DNA of 64,000 bases from Exophiala sp. HKRS030 (lineage: Eukaryota; Ascomycota; Eurotiomycetes; Chaetothyriales; Herpotrichiellaceae). Numbering within the stretch: the stretch's first letter is position 1; each line of letters begins with the position of its first letter. Where the stretch lies: the NCBI GenBank assembly GCA_023897205.1, contig JAHWDD010000004.1, forward strand, positions 4,960,001-5,024,000, read 5' to 3'. The notes under the pieces were generated by a model. It was not told the origin of the DNA, did not search any database, and saw only the letters and a program-made list of their open reading frames with translations. A program made the translations under genes and the position numbers. Shown here piece after piece: positions 21,100 to 32,911 of this stretch.

Positions 21100-22116
21100 C
21101 TACCTTGATTTACCCCCAGTCAAGTCCTCCTGCAGTTTCACCATCCTCTTTAACCCCTCGTCGCGAGCTCTAATCTCGTCGGGTCCCAAAGTCCCATACG
21201 ATCTATCCGTCTGCTCGGCCACGGCCTTCTTCCATCCTTGTTCCGCCATCGTGATGTTCCCGGCGTCCTTCCACACCCCGTCGATGGACTCTCCTATGTT
21301 GTCCAAGAACCCGGCCATCCCCTTCTTCCCTCCGCCGAAGGCGTACATCTTGAAAGGTCCCGCGACGGCCCACCTGGGTCCCAGACTCGCTCGGACAATC
21401 TCGTCGACCTCCTCGGCGCTCGCCACGCCCTCGTTGACCAAATGACACGCCTCGCGGAACATGATGAAAGACAGACGGTTCGCCACGAACCCTTGGCTCT
21501 CCTTGTGGATCGTGATCGGTCGATGGCCCGACCCCAACGAGGCAAAGTACTCGCGGGCAAACTCGACTTCCTCCGTCGCCGTGTCGGGAGAAGGGACGAG
21601 TTCCAACAGGGGCATTATGTGAGGTGGGTTGAACGGGTGGACGATCAAGAGTTTGCTCTTGGCAGCGTCGGCGTGAGAAAGATGAGACAACTGCCGGCTC
21701 GCCGGGATCCCAGAAGTCGAGGACCACAGATGTGTGGCCGGCGATGCGTACTTGATGACCTCGGACCACGTCGATTGTTTGAACGGGAGGTGTTCGGGTC
21801 CTTGTTCCTGGACGATGGTGGCGTCTCGAACGGCCGACGCAAGATCCGAATGGATGACCAACCTTTTGCCGGAGAGTAATTCGGATACGGACGTGGACGT
21901 GGACGACGACGAGGGGTCTGACGGCAAGTACAATGGCAACACCGATTCGAGATGTTCCTGGAGGTCCGGCCGAGGGTCATACACGGACACCCTTGCAGAT
22001 GTGTATGTCAGATGCAGGGCGAGGAACGATACCCCTATGGCTCCCAGGCCGATGAGACAAATGTGCTTATCGCCATGAGGAAGGGTGGTGCTTCCTGTGC
22101 CTGTCGATGTCGACAT
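21100..22116 (-). CDS. 3-hydroxyacyl-CoA dehydrogenase / L-gulonate-3-dehydrogenase-like
   Basis: Intronless, 338 aa. The N-terminal Rossmann motif ICLIGLGAIG (23-28 is GLGAIG) is followed by DPRPDLQE, IVQEQGPEHLPFKQ, WSSTSGIP (131-138) and the catalytic-His region VHPFNPPHIMPLLELV (H160). The C-terminal all-helical domain has GFVANRLSFIMFREACHLVNEGVAS. This is the family of 3-hydroxyacyl/3-hydroxybutyryl-CoA dehydrogenases and lambda-crystallin. The single-domain size (about 320-340 aa) and HPFNPPH are more like the L-gulonate 3-dehydrogenase/lambda-crystallin branch. A Ser/Thr run (69-77) interrupts the Rossmann domain. Whether it acts on acyl-CoA or a sugar acid is open; cytosolic by lack of signals, although the C-terminus GGKSR is not a peroxisomal SKL. 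Confidence 0.8.
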   Translation of the reverse strand: MSTSTGTGSTTLPHGDKHICLIGLGAIGVSFLALHLTYTSARVSVYDPRPDLQEHLESVLPLYLPSDPSSSSTSTSVSELLSGKRLVIHSDLASAVRDATIVQEQGPEHLPFKQSTWSEVIKYASPATHLWSSTSGIPASRQLSHLSHADAAKSKLLIVHPFNPPHIMPLLELVPSPDTATEEVEFAREYFASLGSGHRPITIHKESQGFVANRLSFIMFREACHLVNEGVASAEEVDEIVRASLGPRWAVAGPFKMYAFGGGKKGMAGFLDNIGESIDGVWKDAGNITMAEQGWKKAVAEQTDRSYGTLGPDEIRARDEGLKRMVKLQEDLTGGKSR

Positions 22117-22946
22117 GATGGGCTGATAACTATGGTCTGGCGTACTCCCCGTCTTTTAGAGGTTAATGACTGCCTGGCACTCGTGGTGATTTGGATCTCT
22201 TTTATGTTTGAGGTGCCTCTGGATACATATATGTTGACAAGTAATTCGAGGAGGTGATGATTTGCCGAAAGCCGTCAGGCTTATAGCAACAACTAGAGCA
22301 AAAAAGAATGCAAAGATTCGATGTATCGTACTCGCTAGTACAACAGACAAGGCCCTGGGCAAAGCGTCCCAAAGATGATGGAATGGAAAAGGAGGTAGTC
22401 GGTCTGTTCTCGGATCCTTCGTACGTGGATGTTTTTTTGGCAACTCCAATTTTATCTGCCTCGGTCCGACATTCGATTCTCTCCAGCATGTAGTCATTCC
22501 TAAACACCGGTGATCAAGAGAAACCCCTACTGTAGTGGGCAACGTGCTTAACAACATCTTATCACGTCTGCTACAGAAGCTCGGCGTCACCAACTGGATT
22601 TAGAACATCAGAACTACAAACCATCTTACCTCTAGGTACGATGAAAGTGATTTGGGGACCCGTATAGTAAACCAATCTCAAGTAATTTTCTTTGTAGTGT
22701 GCAACGGGGGTATCATTCTAAAAGACAAACATTTTGGGGGTCATCAACAACGAAAATAAAATGCCCGCAACCCATCACAAATGAAAACCTAGCACGTCCT
22801 CCGCGGCATGGGCGTGGTGACCTCGAACCCGCAAGGAAATGAAGTTTACATGCCGTCTTCTGCCAGCAGACCAATCTGCAGCATTCTCCCATCCCACCAG
22901 AATCTATCCTGCTGGTCGGATGGCCGGAGGAGTTGTCTATATCAAA
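22117..22946. promoter_or_regulatory. Promoter of dehydrogenase and 3' flank of TBC gene
   Basis: 830 bp between two minus-strand genes. No recognisable gene or repeat; short open frames only. Confidence 0.4.
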
Positions 22947-25900
22947 TCAAGCACCAAGCTCTTTTATGGCCGCTTTCCTGCGTTCAAGTACTTCACTTCT
23001 CTTCACTTTGACTCTGAGGCCTTCACTGGCTTGTATCAACGCATCGATACTTATCGCGTGGTTCGTCATGTTGTGATTGATGTATGTATACACTTGAGCC
23101 GCAGAATCAAGTGCAAGGATGGAATTCTCGTTGAGTTTCAATAGCGCCAGCGCAAGTTGAAACAAAAAGGGAGAGCTAGTCCCGTCGTGCTCGTTGTCGG
23201 CATTCAATTCAGGCATGGCCGGTGTCACCGGGGTGGACGGCTGGCTTATACCGAGAGCTTGGACGTCGACGGTCAGATTCTTCGGCTGATCGAACCCGTA
23301 TGGCATGGCGTCAGAGCTGTTCAAGCAAAGGCTACAATCATCGTTAGCCACATTCCTCCCTTGAGCTACAAGAAAAAACTTACATAACATCCCATACACG
23401 ATACAAAGCCTCGCCACCAGTGAGGACACCCGTGTAGAGGGACAAGAACCAATGAAATGTAAGTGCCTCGAGATCCACGTCGAGTTCTTCCAGTTTGGCA
23501 CTCAGTCTAGGCAGTATCTCAGCAACATACTGACGGAGAACGATTTGGTCTGCTCGTGCGACAAGTAATGTTGAGCTGAAGTATTGGCTGGGCAGGATGA
23601 CATCAATGATAGCAACGAGGAGCCAGAAACAATCTTCGGCCGTCGCGCAGATGAGGAGCAGAGAAGCCGTAATTAGGTTCATGCCTTTAAAAAATGTCAG
23701 CAATGGTTTTCCTGCACATGAGTCGGTGAGTAGTATACCTTGACAATAACCAATACGAGGATTGTGTAGCGAGTACGCCCTCAGTAATTCTTCGAGTCGT
23801 TGAATTCCAGGCCCATGACGAAAGAAAACATTGTCAGTCAGCGTGCGTCTAACATCGGCCTTGATCTGACTAGCAATGTCTGGGTCAGTGCCGTCTTGCG
23901 AACGGGCAACCAAATCCTCGTAGTAGCTGGGATTTCGCAGCGCAGTTGCACCAGAACACTCGGCCCAAATCTTTGGTCGAAGTGACACCGGAATCCCAGC
24001 AAGCACCAGCGATTTGAAGTGTAAGTATTTGTTTCTGGTCTGTTTGGAACGCCCGAGAGTTGCAATTCCAATGAGTTCGCCATTGAGAAGATCTGCTTCG
24101 GGTGTGTTGTTGGTTGTTCGATCGGTGTTACTGGCTCTTTCGGCTCTTACTCGTCTAAGGAAATCATTCCAGCGTGCACTTCTTTCAGCTTGCAAGGCAT
24201 CGTGAAGATCTCTTAATTGGTCCAGGAGGATTTTGGTTGGGCCCGAGTCGTTGTTGGTGTCATTTTCGGTGTCAGCCATCAAGTCTGACGAAGTGGCCGT
24301 GATTGCTGAATGTTGTGGTTCGACCACGACGCTGGTTGTCGGAAGGGCTTTCTGTATGGAAGCGTTCACTGAGATAGACGCCTCCCTACTTCTATGTGGT
24401 GGCGTGGTAGGAGCAGCTCCATCAGCAGTGCTGACTGTAACAACAGCACCAGCGGACGGGGTATGTGACAGCAACTCCTTGGGTCTGCCTGAGGATAATG
24501 CAACAGGAACTTTAAGATAGTCAGACCACGCTTTCTTGGGTGTTTCATCATCGACCGATGCAGGAGTAGAGGGTCTGTCTGCAAATACGTCTTCGGATCC
24601 CGGACTGCCGGCTCTAAAACTGGCCAAAGTCTCTGTATTGCTCATCTTGTTCTTTTTATGGCCTCGAGCTTGGAGATTTTGTCGCCTCCGACGGTACTGG
24701 TCAAAGATAAACCCGTACCTGTCCGTCAATAGCCCGTGTTTGTCATCGTATTGATTCGTCATGGTCGGCGGAAGTTGTGAGCTCTCAATCATGGAGTCCA
24801 GCTCCACCGTAGGGGGGAGGTTGCTTGCATTCGATTCTTTTCGAACATGGTTTGGACTGGCATTGAGCCTGTTTGGAGTTGGTACGCGCTTAGGCGGAGG
24901 ACGCATTTTGGCATTGTCAGGTGCTGGTAGCGACGTTGTGGATTTTCCATCGACCTGGGTTTTTATTTTTGATAAACCTGAGAGTGACTTTTGTGCATCA
25001 GTTGGAGGTGCAGTATTGCTGTTGGCTTCTTGTCCAAGTGATGAAGCCCTGGATCTACCTGGTTGTGTCTTTCCACTGAATATCTGTGTCCAGGATGCGA
25101 AAGAACGCGCAGATTGGTTCGAGCGTACACTAATTTCATCACCAAGTTTCGGTTTTCTAAGCGACTTGCCTCCTATAAAATAGCTGGTGGATTGAGAAGG
25201 GGGCTGAAATATACTCTGGAGTCCTGGTATCTTCGTTGAATTGCTGCTACTAACCCTTGGCCGTAAGGTGGCGTCCATATCTTGACTGTTTTCACTGATT
25301 GTGCTGTTCGCTCGGCTAGAAGTTCTGCTGCCTTTGAGCTGTGTTGACGCCGTGGACGTTGCTCTACTGCGACTTCCCTGGCCATTCACTTGCGTGGTGT
25401 TGTCTGCATTTCGTGCATCCTGGATAGAGTCCGCTGCGAAGGTCTCGTCGATGGGACTGTTCACCAGGAACCCCCCCTCCATGGCTTCGCTCATCATGCC
25501 ATCCAAAGAGGTTACAGACGTTGTTTGGTCGGATGATTCGGAGAGGTTAGGGTTTTCAGAAACAGAATAACCTTGCTCCAATCGCAATAATCTCTTCTCG
25601 ACCTCAGGCGTTGAGACACTCGCTTCCCGTAATAGTCGCTTTAGCTCCCGTTCTCTGTTGTCTGCGCGGATCCGTAGAGCCGAGATTTCCGCATCCCTCT
25701 GAGCCAGGTCGGAGGCATACTGCCGAATCAGTTTGACTGCCCCAGTCTTGCTAATCAGCCGCTCAATATGTCCATCACTAGCCAGGTGTAGCGAGCCTGG
25801 AATGTCGAGCAAAGATCGTGGAGAGTCGTCAAAGAGGGCGTTCTGCTTGTTAAATGATGGCGATGCATTCGTCAAACCAGCTAGAGTAGCCTTTCTGTCT

Positions 25901-26199
25901 CGCGCCTTTTGTGATACTGTCCTCAACGGTTTGGGTACCACCTCTTGAAGAATGCTTGCAGATTTTTGCTCTGGTTCAGGGGAGAAGGATGGGAAAGAGG
26001 TCAAGGCCGGATCATCGTCCTCGAGTGATCTGGCAGAGGCTTTGGAGCCATGTCTTTTTGGTATTCCGCGTAGTGTCTTGGACTTTTTCTGCTCGGTGGT
26101 TGTAGAAGCGTGTGAGGTCTGGGAGGAGGAGCGTCGGGACAAATTGCTACCGTTGTCGGACATGTTGAAGCCAGAGTCGGTTGACCGAAGCATCAACAT
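22947..26199 (-). CDS. TBC-domain Rab GTPase-activating protein
   Basis: Exons 23739-26199, 23384-23684 and 22947-23331; 1048 aa. Introns are 54 bp and 52 bp. About 720 N-terminal residues are disordered, Ser/Thr-rich and contain one predicted coiled coil near LAQRDAEISALRIRADNRERE. The TBC domain (about 735-1000) begins KSLVLAGIPVSLRPKIWAEC and retains both catalytic fingers: IKADVRRT (Arg finger) and Y818-C-Q820 (Gln finger). The first intron lies directly after Q820 and is frame-neutral, so the unspliced frame stays open and would insert 18 residues. The second join restores RVWDVILCLNSSDA. A later ATG (26163, MSDNGSN) is an equally good start. It inactivates a Rab, identity unknown. Confidence 0.87.
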
Positions 26200-27311
26200 G
26201 AATCAGCGGCTTCTATTCGCACCAAAACAAACACCCGCATCTTCGAACTCGACTTTCTAGAACTGTTTGTCGTGAATGGGTCCCCGTGTTGCACGTCATC
26301 AAACTCGGTGTTCGACCATCGTATCAGATAAGAGTACCCTGTAATTCGGTTTGTAATGTTGGATTGCAAGGGATGGTAGGGAGTAGTTGTATTGCTGAAG
26401 TTGTCTGCAAACAAGTTTCGGTGAATAGACTGGACAAGAAGTCTGACTGTGCTTGAACTGTATGAGTACACGTCTGGAGGTTAGGCATTCTCGCATACAA
26501 GAGTGCTCGTGTGATATGACGACAAGTCATCTACTACACCTTAGTCCGCTGCATGCGTTTGACAGGGATTCCTGGTGGCACCGCGCGTTTCGTGTAGGGG
26601 CGTCAATCGTGGGACAAGACCGAGACAGACTTGCACTCACTAGGCATAGTGGCCGATGGACGCCGTAGTCACGGGGAGGAAAAATGGAGAAGTCTGACCG
26701 TTTCTTTCTGCAGCAGGGATACTACGGAAGTACTGAATGAGGCTAACTAATGCAACCCTTGACCGGTCTAATGCCTGTATATGAAGGAGGAAACAACAAG
26801 AAGTACTCTACTTGATGAGAGATCAAGGTTACTTACTATCTGCTTCACTGTGATACTTGATTATTATAAGGGACGCCAGAACTTTAATGCTGAACAAAGT
26901 AGTGATACACCTGAGTACTGTCAGACAGTTTTCATTTTGGGTCATTTACGGTGAAGCATTAAGACCATAGTCAACGTATTTCTCACGTCTTAATGTCCCC
27001 AGGAGCCTGTTCTTGTCTATCGCTTGGGCGCAAATAGAACATCGTGAAAGAGAAGTCCTCAACCACAACCAGGAAATCTCTCTTCCTTCTATACCTTCTC
27101 GTCGTTTAATTTGAATAGCTTACCACACTAACAAAGAGGCCACCACGGATTTGGCCTCGCAAGTAACACCTGGGCAAACGGCCATGGAAACCACAACAAC
27201 ACTGCATCCTGGCTTTTGATTGCAATAATGACTTCCGATGATGGCCATTTAACCTAGTCTCTGCTGCTTCCCGAAGGGTAGACATCGATCGTACTAGGAG
27301 AAATCGTCATT
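26200..27311. promoter_or_regulatory. Divergent spacer TBC / VPS15
   Basis: 1,112 bp between divergent starts holding both promoters. No coding signal, repeats or extra motifs recognised. Confidence 0.4.
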
Positions 27312-30300
27312 ATGGGTCAAGGATACTCAATGACCACGCTGTCGGCGGCGTCGGCCACCATTGACGTTCCCGAACTTGCTGATCTCGTTCATGAGAAGAC
27401 GCTGGCATCCGCTCGGTTCATGAAAAGTGTTCGAGCCCGCAGTCAACAAGGTTTCGTGTTCGTCAAGGCGGTCATGAAACCATACTCATCGTTTCAGGTC
27501 CAAGAATACGTTCGGCAGATCAGCGAGGAGAGGAGCATTTTGTCTGAGATACCGAATGCCTTGGGCTATGAGAGAATTGTCGAGGTGGGAAGTGGTGGCT
27601 TCCTCGTTCGCCAATACATGTTCAGCTCGGTCTACGATCGCATCAGCACCCGGCCATTCTTGGAAGACATTGAGAAGAAATGGTTGGCGTTTCAATTGTT
27701 ATGTGGTATACGCGACTGTCATGCGAGAAACATCTACCATGGGGATATCAAGACGGAAAACTTACTTGTTACGTCTTGGAATTGGCTCTACCTTACCGAC
27801 TTCTCTTCATCATTCAAGCCCACATACTTGCCCGAAGACAACCCGGCCGACTTTTCTTTCTATTTCGATACCTCTAGTCGTCGAACATGCTATATCGCTC
27901 CTGAAAGATTCACAACTTCCGACTCAGACGAGACGCAGGGTGATCTGACCTGGGCGATGGACATCTTCAGCGTTGGTTGTGCGATTGCCGAGATGTTCCT
28001 GGAGGGGCCCATATTCTCCCTCAGTCAGATTTTCAAATATCGTGCAGGCGAGTATAGTCCGGAACATACGCATCTGAACAAGATCGAAGATCCAGAAGTC
28101 AAAGCAATGATACTCAACATGGTCGAACTAGATCCAGAAAAGCGGTACAGCGCAGAGCAGATCCTCTCGTTCTATAGAGACAAAATCTTTCCGGAATACT
28201 TCTACAGTTTTCTGCACCAGTATATGTGGGACCTTACGAGATCTGCATCAGCTGCAAAACCTGTCGGTCTTGACACTGGGAGTCTCGCCGAATGCGATGA
28301 GAAGATCAACCGAGTTTACCTCGACTTTGACAAGATATCATTCTTCTTAGGATATGGCCCAAGCCCTGCAAAGCAGTCTTCAAGGTCACCTCTTTCCTTC
28401 CGATCAAGCAGCAGAATCAAGGCTCCGGACGCTGACCCTTCTTTATATGACGGAAGTCTTATCTTTCTTACACTGGTGGTCTCGAGTATGAGAAATACTG
28501 CCAAGGCATCAGCGAGGCTGAAGGCATGTGATCTGCTTGTCGCTTTCGCAGAACGGCTTCCCGACGAGGCCAAGCTTGACCGTATTCTGCCTTACATTGT
28601 CGGTTTGCTTTCCGACACTTCGGACGTCGTGGTAGCTGCCGGCATCTACGCCATGACTTCAATCTTTGAGATGATTGAGGTTGTCTCACCAATCAATGCC
28701 TACGTCTTTCCAGAGTACATCTTTCCCAGAATGCGTCAATTTATTCTCAACCAGCATACTCAGCCAAGCATCATGATCCGATCCGCCTATGCTTCATGCC
28801 TGGCATCTTTAGCCCTGTCTTCTCTGCGAATATTGGACATGGTCCACGCTATTCGTGCCGATGGTCGATTGCCCGCTTTACGAGAGGATGATCTCGCCCC
28901 AGAGTCGTCCTATCATGGCTTGTACGACATAGCAAGAGCAGAGCTGATACCTCATTTTGAAGAAGCAACCGTCGCGTTGCTTACGGATCCAGAGCCACCA
29001 GTTCGCAGGGCTTTACTGGGTTCGATAACTCGTCTATGTGTCTTCTTCGGAAGCTCTCGAGCAGGCGATGTGATTCTACCCCATCTCAACACTTATCTGA
29101 ATGATAAAGATTGGATTCTTCGATGCTCCTTTTTCGAAGCTCTTGTCGGTGTTGCCTCATATGTTGGCACGTCGAGTCTCGAGAAGTTCATTCTCCCAAT
29201 TATGGTGGGCTCTCTTACCGACACAGAGAATTTCGTCATCGAGAAAGTCTTTCGATCTCTCGCACGAATGGCAGCATTGGGTCTCCTGCAGAAATCCACG
29301 ACGTGGGAACTCATTGGAATTGCTGCACGATTCCTAGCCCATCCAAGCATCTGGGTTCGGGAGAGTGCTGTACAATTCCTTGTGCTGTCAGCCAAGTACA
29401 TCTCCGCGGCAGACCAGTATTGTATCGTTGTACCGATGATACAACCTTTCCTAAGGAACAAGCTCCATGTCCTATCAGAGGAACGTATCCTGGACCACTT
29501 AAAACGACCGCTTCAGAAGGCCGTCTTTGATGCGGCCATACACTGGGCGACGAGAAAAGGGAATAGTCTATTCTGGACCGCTGCAAGTCGTGATGGTGCT
29601 CTGACTTTATCAGATCCATCAATGCCACAGAACCCATCCAATTTGACAAAGAGGCTCCTGACGCGGATCCCGCCATCACAGAAAGACAAGGATGACCAGG
29701 CATCCCTTGAAACTCTCAAAAACCTTGGTATGACTGCAGATGATGAGATCAAGTTGCTCGCATTGCGGGAATACATTTACAAAGTATCGAAACACAAGGT
29801 TTCCGACGATGTCAATGAGAAGCATGCACTTCTGAACAATATTGTGTCCCTCAACCAGATTAACGTTACACCTCAAAACGTGTTCTTCGACCAGCGTGAA
29901 GCTTTGCGGGAAATCAAAACCCGGCCAGGCCTCGCGAAGAGGAAGAGTCGAAAAGATGAACGACATAGCCTGGCAGATGCGTTGTTGGATGCCTCTACCA
30001 GCATAGACGAGCGTCGGCGGAACTCCCCGTCCGATAGTGGAAGTGGCAGGCAAACCCCAACTACCAGGCCGATTGATATCCAATCTCGTATGGCCGGAAC
30101 CAGAACAGACTCCGCCCCGGTGGTCAACATCGAAAGAGCAAGCAGTTCTTCAAGGCCCAGTGCCTCGAATGGGACTGGTTCACCTCTGGACCGATTGTCT
30201 TTACGTCGCAAGCCGCTCGAATTGAGACATCGTAATAGCGGTCTCAATTTGATGAACCGAAGCGACTCTGCAAAAGCAGATGCTGAAATTTCGACAAGTT

Positions 30301-32297
30301 CAGAGACCGCTTTTGGAAAAGTTGACGGGCCTCCACACCGCAAAAGCACGGCCGGGCCTTCAGCTTTGACAGTTGCAGCAAGCGCAGCAGCGAGGTCAAG
30401 GTCTGTATCTCCCAGAAGTGGAGGTTCTCGAACATCACTGTACGAACCGAACCATTCCTACACAGGTAACGACCCAAATGTGTTGAAGCTACTCGATAAT
30501 CATTTCATGGAGAACTTCCCCGTCGATCAGATGGACTTTGGTCCTAATAGACCTCCAGCGGATAGCAAAGCAGCCATAAGAAGAGCAACAGACGTCTTTC
30601 AACAAAACACGGGCCGAGTCGCCCAACAAGAACTTTCGTTCCGTGCAGATCCCTGGCGTCCTACGGGTCAACTCGTCACACAGTTCTCCGAACACAATGC
30701 TGCCATCAACCGAGTTTGCGCAGCCCCCGATCATGCCTTTTTTGTGACGGCTTCCGACGACGGCACGTGTAAGGTTTGGGATACTGTCCGCTTGGAGAAA
30801 AACGTCACACCGCGATCAAGGCATACTCATCGCCACGCGGAAGGGGCCAAAGTCAAGAGTCTCTGCATCGTGAGTGGAAGCCACACTTTCTTAAGCGGAG
30901 CAGATGATGGAAGCATCCATGCCATCCGGATCGATTACAAAAGTGTCGATGGTGGGGAGAGCTCCAGGTACGGTAAACCAATCCTCGTCAGGGACTATCA
31001 GATCCCATCATCAAAGTCGACGACGCAGAGCCTCGGTTTGGCCACAGACGCTGCTGCAAATGTCAAACCTGAATATGCCGTCTGGATGTATCATTACCGA
31101 ACCCAGACTTCCCAGTCAGTCCTTCTCATCGCTACCAGCGAATGTCGGATCCTAGCCATCGACCTCAAGAATATGGAAATCATCCACTGCATGGAAAACC
31201 CCGCCCACCACGGAACTCCGACCACGTTCTGTGTCGATAAAAAGCACCACTGGCTCCTGCTCGGGACGAGTCACGGGATTTTGGATCTCTGGGACCTAAG
31301 ATTCAGGATGAGGCTACGCAGCTTCGGCATCCAGACCGACGCACGAATCGACCGAGTCCTTATCCATCCATCAAAGGGACACGGTCGGTGGGTGATGGCC
31401 AGCGCCGGTGGCGAGATTAGTGTCTGGGATATTGAGAAGCTGGTGTGCCGCGAAGTGTGGCGTCCAAGCACATTCGTCCCATCAACGAGACCACGGCCCT
31501 ACGAAGTCTGGTCGCCCGACGAAGAGAGCAGCGAACGAATATTGTCGCGGTTTGCTCGTTCGTCAACAGCCGAAGACGGCGCAGTGCACACAGCAGTAGC
31601 ACCTCAAACTCAAATACGCCCTTCCCTCTCCAACGGTTCTCCCATCAAAGCCAGATTGGCCACCACCAGTGCTGGTGAAACCGCGGACTCCGCCACAGGA
31701 CAGTCACATGCTTGGTCCGCACCCTCCATACCGGCAGTCTACATTCTCCACGACTATCTTTCGAACCCGTCACAGCCGGACAATCCACACAAACACCCGC
31801 TTCTCTTTACTGGTGGAGGGGACCGCGACCTGCGGTACTGGGACATTCCGCGTCCGGAGAACAGCTTCATCGTCTCAGGCCCCGAGCTCTACGGCGACGA
31901 CGCGGCTACGGCTGTCAGGGCGACGTACGAAGTCACGTACCCGTTGGCACTGAGCGCCGGTGCTCAGATCGCACTCGTGCAGGAGAAGCTAAGCGAGGAG
32001 ACCCATACAAGTGGTAGCAGCACCCGCGGCACGCCTAAGAAGCCAGTGCCGCAACCACGCTCTTCTACCATCAAGGATCCTCATCACGATGCCGCGACGA
32101 GGAGCCCGGCGTCTCAAGCAACCGGTTCGTCATCCTCAGCGTCGTCAAAACTGCCTCGCAGCACCATTATCAGTGGCGCTCAGCAGCAGATTCTTCGCAC
32201 GCACATGGAAGGCATCACGGACGTGGTGGCACTGAGAAAGCCCTACGGCTGCGTGGTCAGTGTTGATCGAGCGGGTACAGTCTTTATCTTTCACTGA
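27312..32297 (+). CDS. vps15: Vps15 regulatory protein kinase of the Vps34 PI3-kinase complex
   Basis: Intronless, 1661 aa. The N-terminal MGQGYS is an N-myristoylation signal (Gly2). The kinase domain (about 25-310) has the Vps15-typical HGDIKTENLL (about 143) in place of HRDLKxxN and TDFSSSFKP in place of DFG; a glycine-rich loop is not obvious, as is normal for the family. HEAT-like repeats fill about 390-800. A disordered Ser-rich linker follows (about 880-1090). WD40 repeats run from about 1120 (NRVCAAPDHAFFVTASDDGTCKVWD) to the end (GTVFIFH). Vps15 anchors Vps34 on endosomes and autophagosomal membranes. The start is the first ATG, required for the Gly2 signal. Confidence 0.95.
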   Translation: MGQGYSMTTLSAASATIDVPELADLVHEKTLASARFMKSVRARSQQGFVFVKAVMKPYSSFQVQEYVRQISEERSILSEIPNALGYERIVEVGSGGFLVRQYMFSSVYDRISTRPFLEDIEKKWLAFQLLCGIRDCHARNIYHGDIKTENLLVTSWNWLYLTDFSSSFKPTYLPEDNPADFSFYFDTSSRRTCYIAPERFTTSDSDETQGDLTWAMDIFSVGCAIAEMFLEGPIFSLSQIFKYRAGEYSPEHTHLNKIEDPEVKAMILNMVELDPEKRYSAEQILSFYRDKIFPEYFYSFLHQYMWDLTRSASAAKPVGLDTGSLAECDEKINRVYLDFDKISFFLGYGPSPAKQSSRSPLSFRSSSRIKAPDADPSLYDGSLIFLTLVVSSMRNTAKASARLKACDLLVAFAERLPDEAKLDRILPYIVGLLSDTSDVVVAAGIYAMTSIFEMIEVVSPINAYVFPEYIFPRMRQFILNQHTQPSIMIRSAYASCLASLALSSLRILDMVHAIRADGRLPALREDDLAPESSYHGLYDIARAELIPHFEEATVALLTDPEPPVRRALLGSITRLCVFFGSSRAGDVILPHLNTYLNDKDWILRCSFFEALVGVASYVGTSSLEKFILPIMVGSLTDTENFVIEKVFRSLARMAALGLLQKSTTWELIGIAARFLAHPSIWVRESAVQFLVLSAKYISAADQYCIVVPMIQPFLRNKLHVLSEERILDHLKRPLQKAVFDAAIHWATRKGNSLFWTAASRDGALTLSDPSMPQNPSNLTKRLLTRIPPSQKDKDDQASLETLKNLGMTADDEIKLLALREYIYKVSKHKVSDDVNEKHALLNNIVSLNQINVTPQNVFFDQREALREIKTRPGLAKRKSRKDERHSLADALLDASTSIDERRRNSPSDSGSGRQTPTTRPIDIQSRMAGTRTDSAPVVNIERASSSSRPSASNGTGSPLDRLSLRRKPLELRHRNSGLNLMNRSDSAKADAEISTSSETAFGKVDGPPHRKSTAGPSALTVAASAAARSRSVSPRSGGSRTSLYEPNHSYTGNDPNVLKLLDNHFMENFPVDQMDFGPNRPPADSKAAIRRATDVFQQNTGRVAQQELSFRADPWRPTGQLVTQFSEHNAAINRVCAAPDHAFFVTASDDGTCKVWDTVRLEKNVTPRSRHTHRHAEGAKVKSLCIVSGSHTFLSGADDGSIHAIRIDYKSVDGGESSRYGKPILVRDYQIPSSKSTTQSLGLATDAAANVKPEYAVWMYHYRTQTSQSVLLIATSECRILAIDLKNMEIIHCMENPAHHGTPTTFCVDKKHHWLLLGTSHGILDLWDLRFRMRLRSFGIQTDARIDRVLIHPSKGHGRWVMASAGGEISVWDIEKLVCREVWRPSTFVPSTRPRPYEVWSPDEESSERILSRFARSSTAEDGAVHTAVAPQTQIRPSLSNGSPIKARLATTSAGETADSATGQSHAWSAPSIPAVYILHDYLSNPSQPDNPHKHPLLFTGGGDRDLRYWDIPRPENSFIVSGPELYGDDAATAVRATYEVTYPLALSAGAQIALVQEKLSEETHTSGSSTRGTPKKPVPQPRSSTIKDPHHDAATRSPASQATGSSSSASSKLPRSTIISGAQQQILRTHMEGITDVVALRKPYGCVVSVDRAGTVFIFH

Positions 32298-32911
32298 GAA
32301 CTTGACCATTTTGCGGGTGTCAAATTTGAGTGGGAGAAAACGAGAAAACACGGTTGCAACGTAGTTGCCGCGAGAAGCATGTAGAGTTAATAGTAACACC
32401 ATTCCAGCTACTCCGTATGCACAAGCGACTACTACCTCCCAGGTCTTTTGTTGAGCTCGATGCCATGACGAGCCAAAAAATACTAGTAGATAAACTCGCT
32501 GCCCAGCATCCGGTGTCATTGAGTAGAGTTTTCGTGTCGTCTTCTCCTAGTCGACTCTTCTGTCCTTTTTCCTTCTCCCAAAATCCGAGCACAAGTCATG
32601 ATTCTCGTTACTGTCGTCACTCGCCGTCGAGGGTTGGTGTCAGTATATGTTGATAAGCGTCGTGGTTGACCATATCAAAACACCTCTGCATCATGTGTCC
32701 AACCTCGTAAGCAAACTCGTGTCCTTGGTTGTTCTTGATGCCTAGGTCCAAAGCACTCATATCACGATCTTTTGTGTATCCGCAAAATTGTTCCAGGGCC
32801 ACACCTGTCGCAAATCCCCTCTTCATCTTCATCTTTGATTTCGGCTTTAGCTCTAGTTTTAGATTCATCGCTGTCGAGTGATGGATGACCTGGGAGCACA
32901 GCAAACGAGAA
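32298..32911. other. Convergent 3' region VPS15 / SNF2 gene
   Basis: 614 bp between convergent stops. Holds one TACTCCGTA (32409-32417). A 122-codon minus frame (32617-32985) overlaps the SNF2 C-terminus and has no support as a gene. Confidence 0.4.

Noticed and set aside
28300..28330. Interpretation of Vps15 as a dead or damaged kinase
   Set aside because: The HGD and DFS variants are normal for Vps15 proteins; no truncation or frameshift is present.
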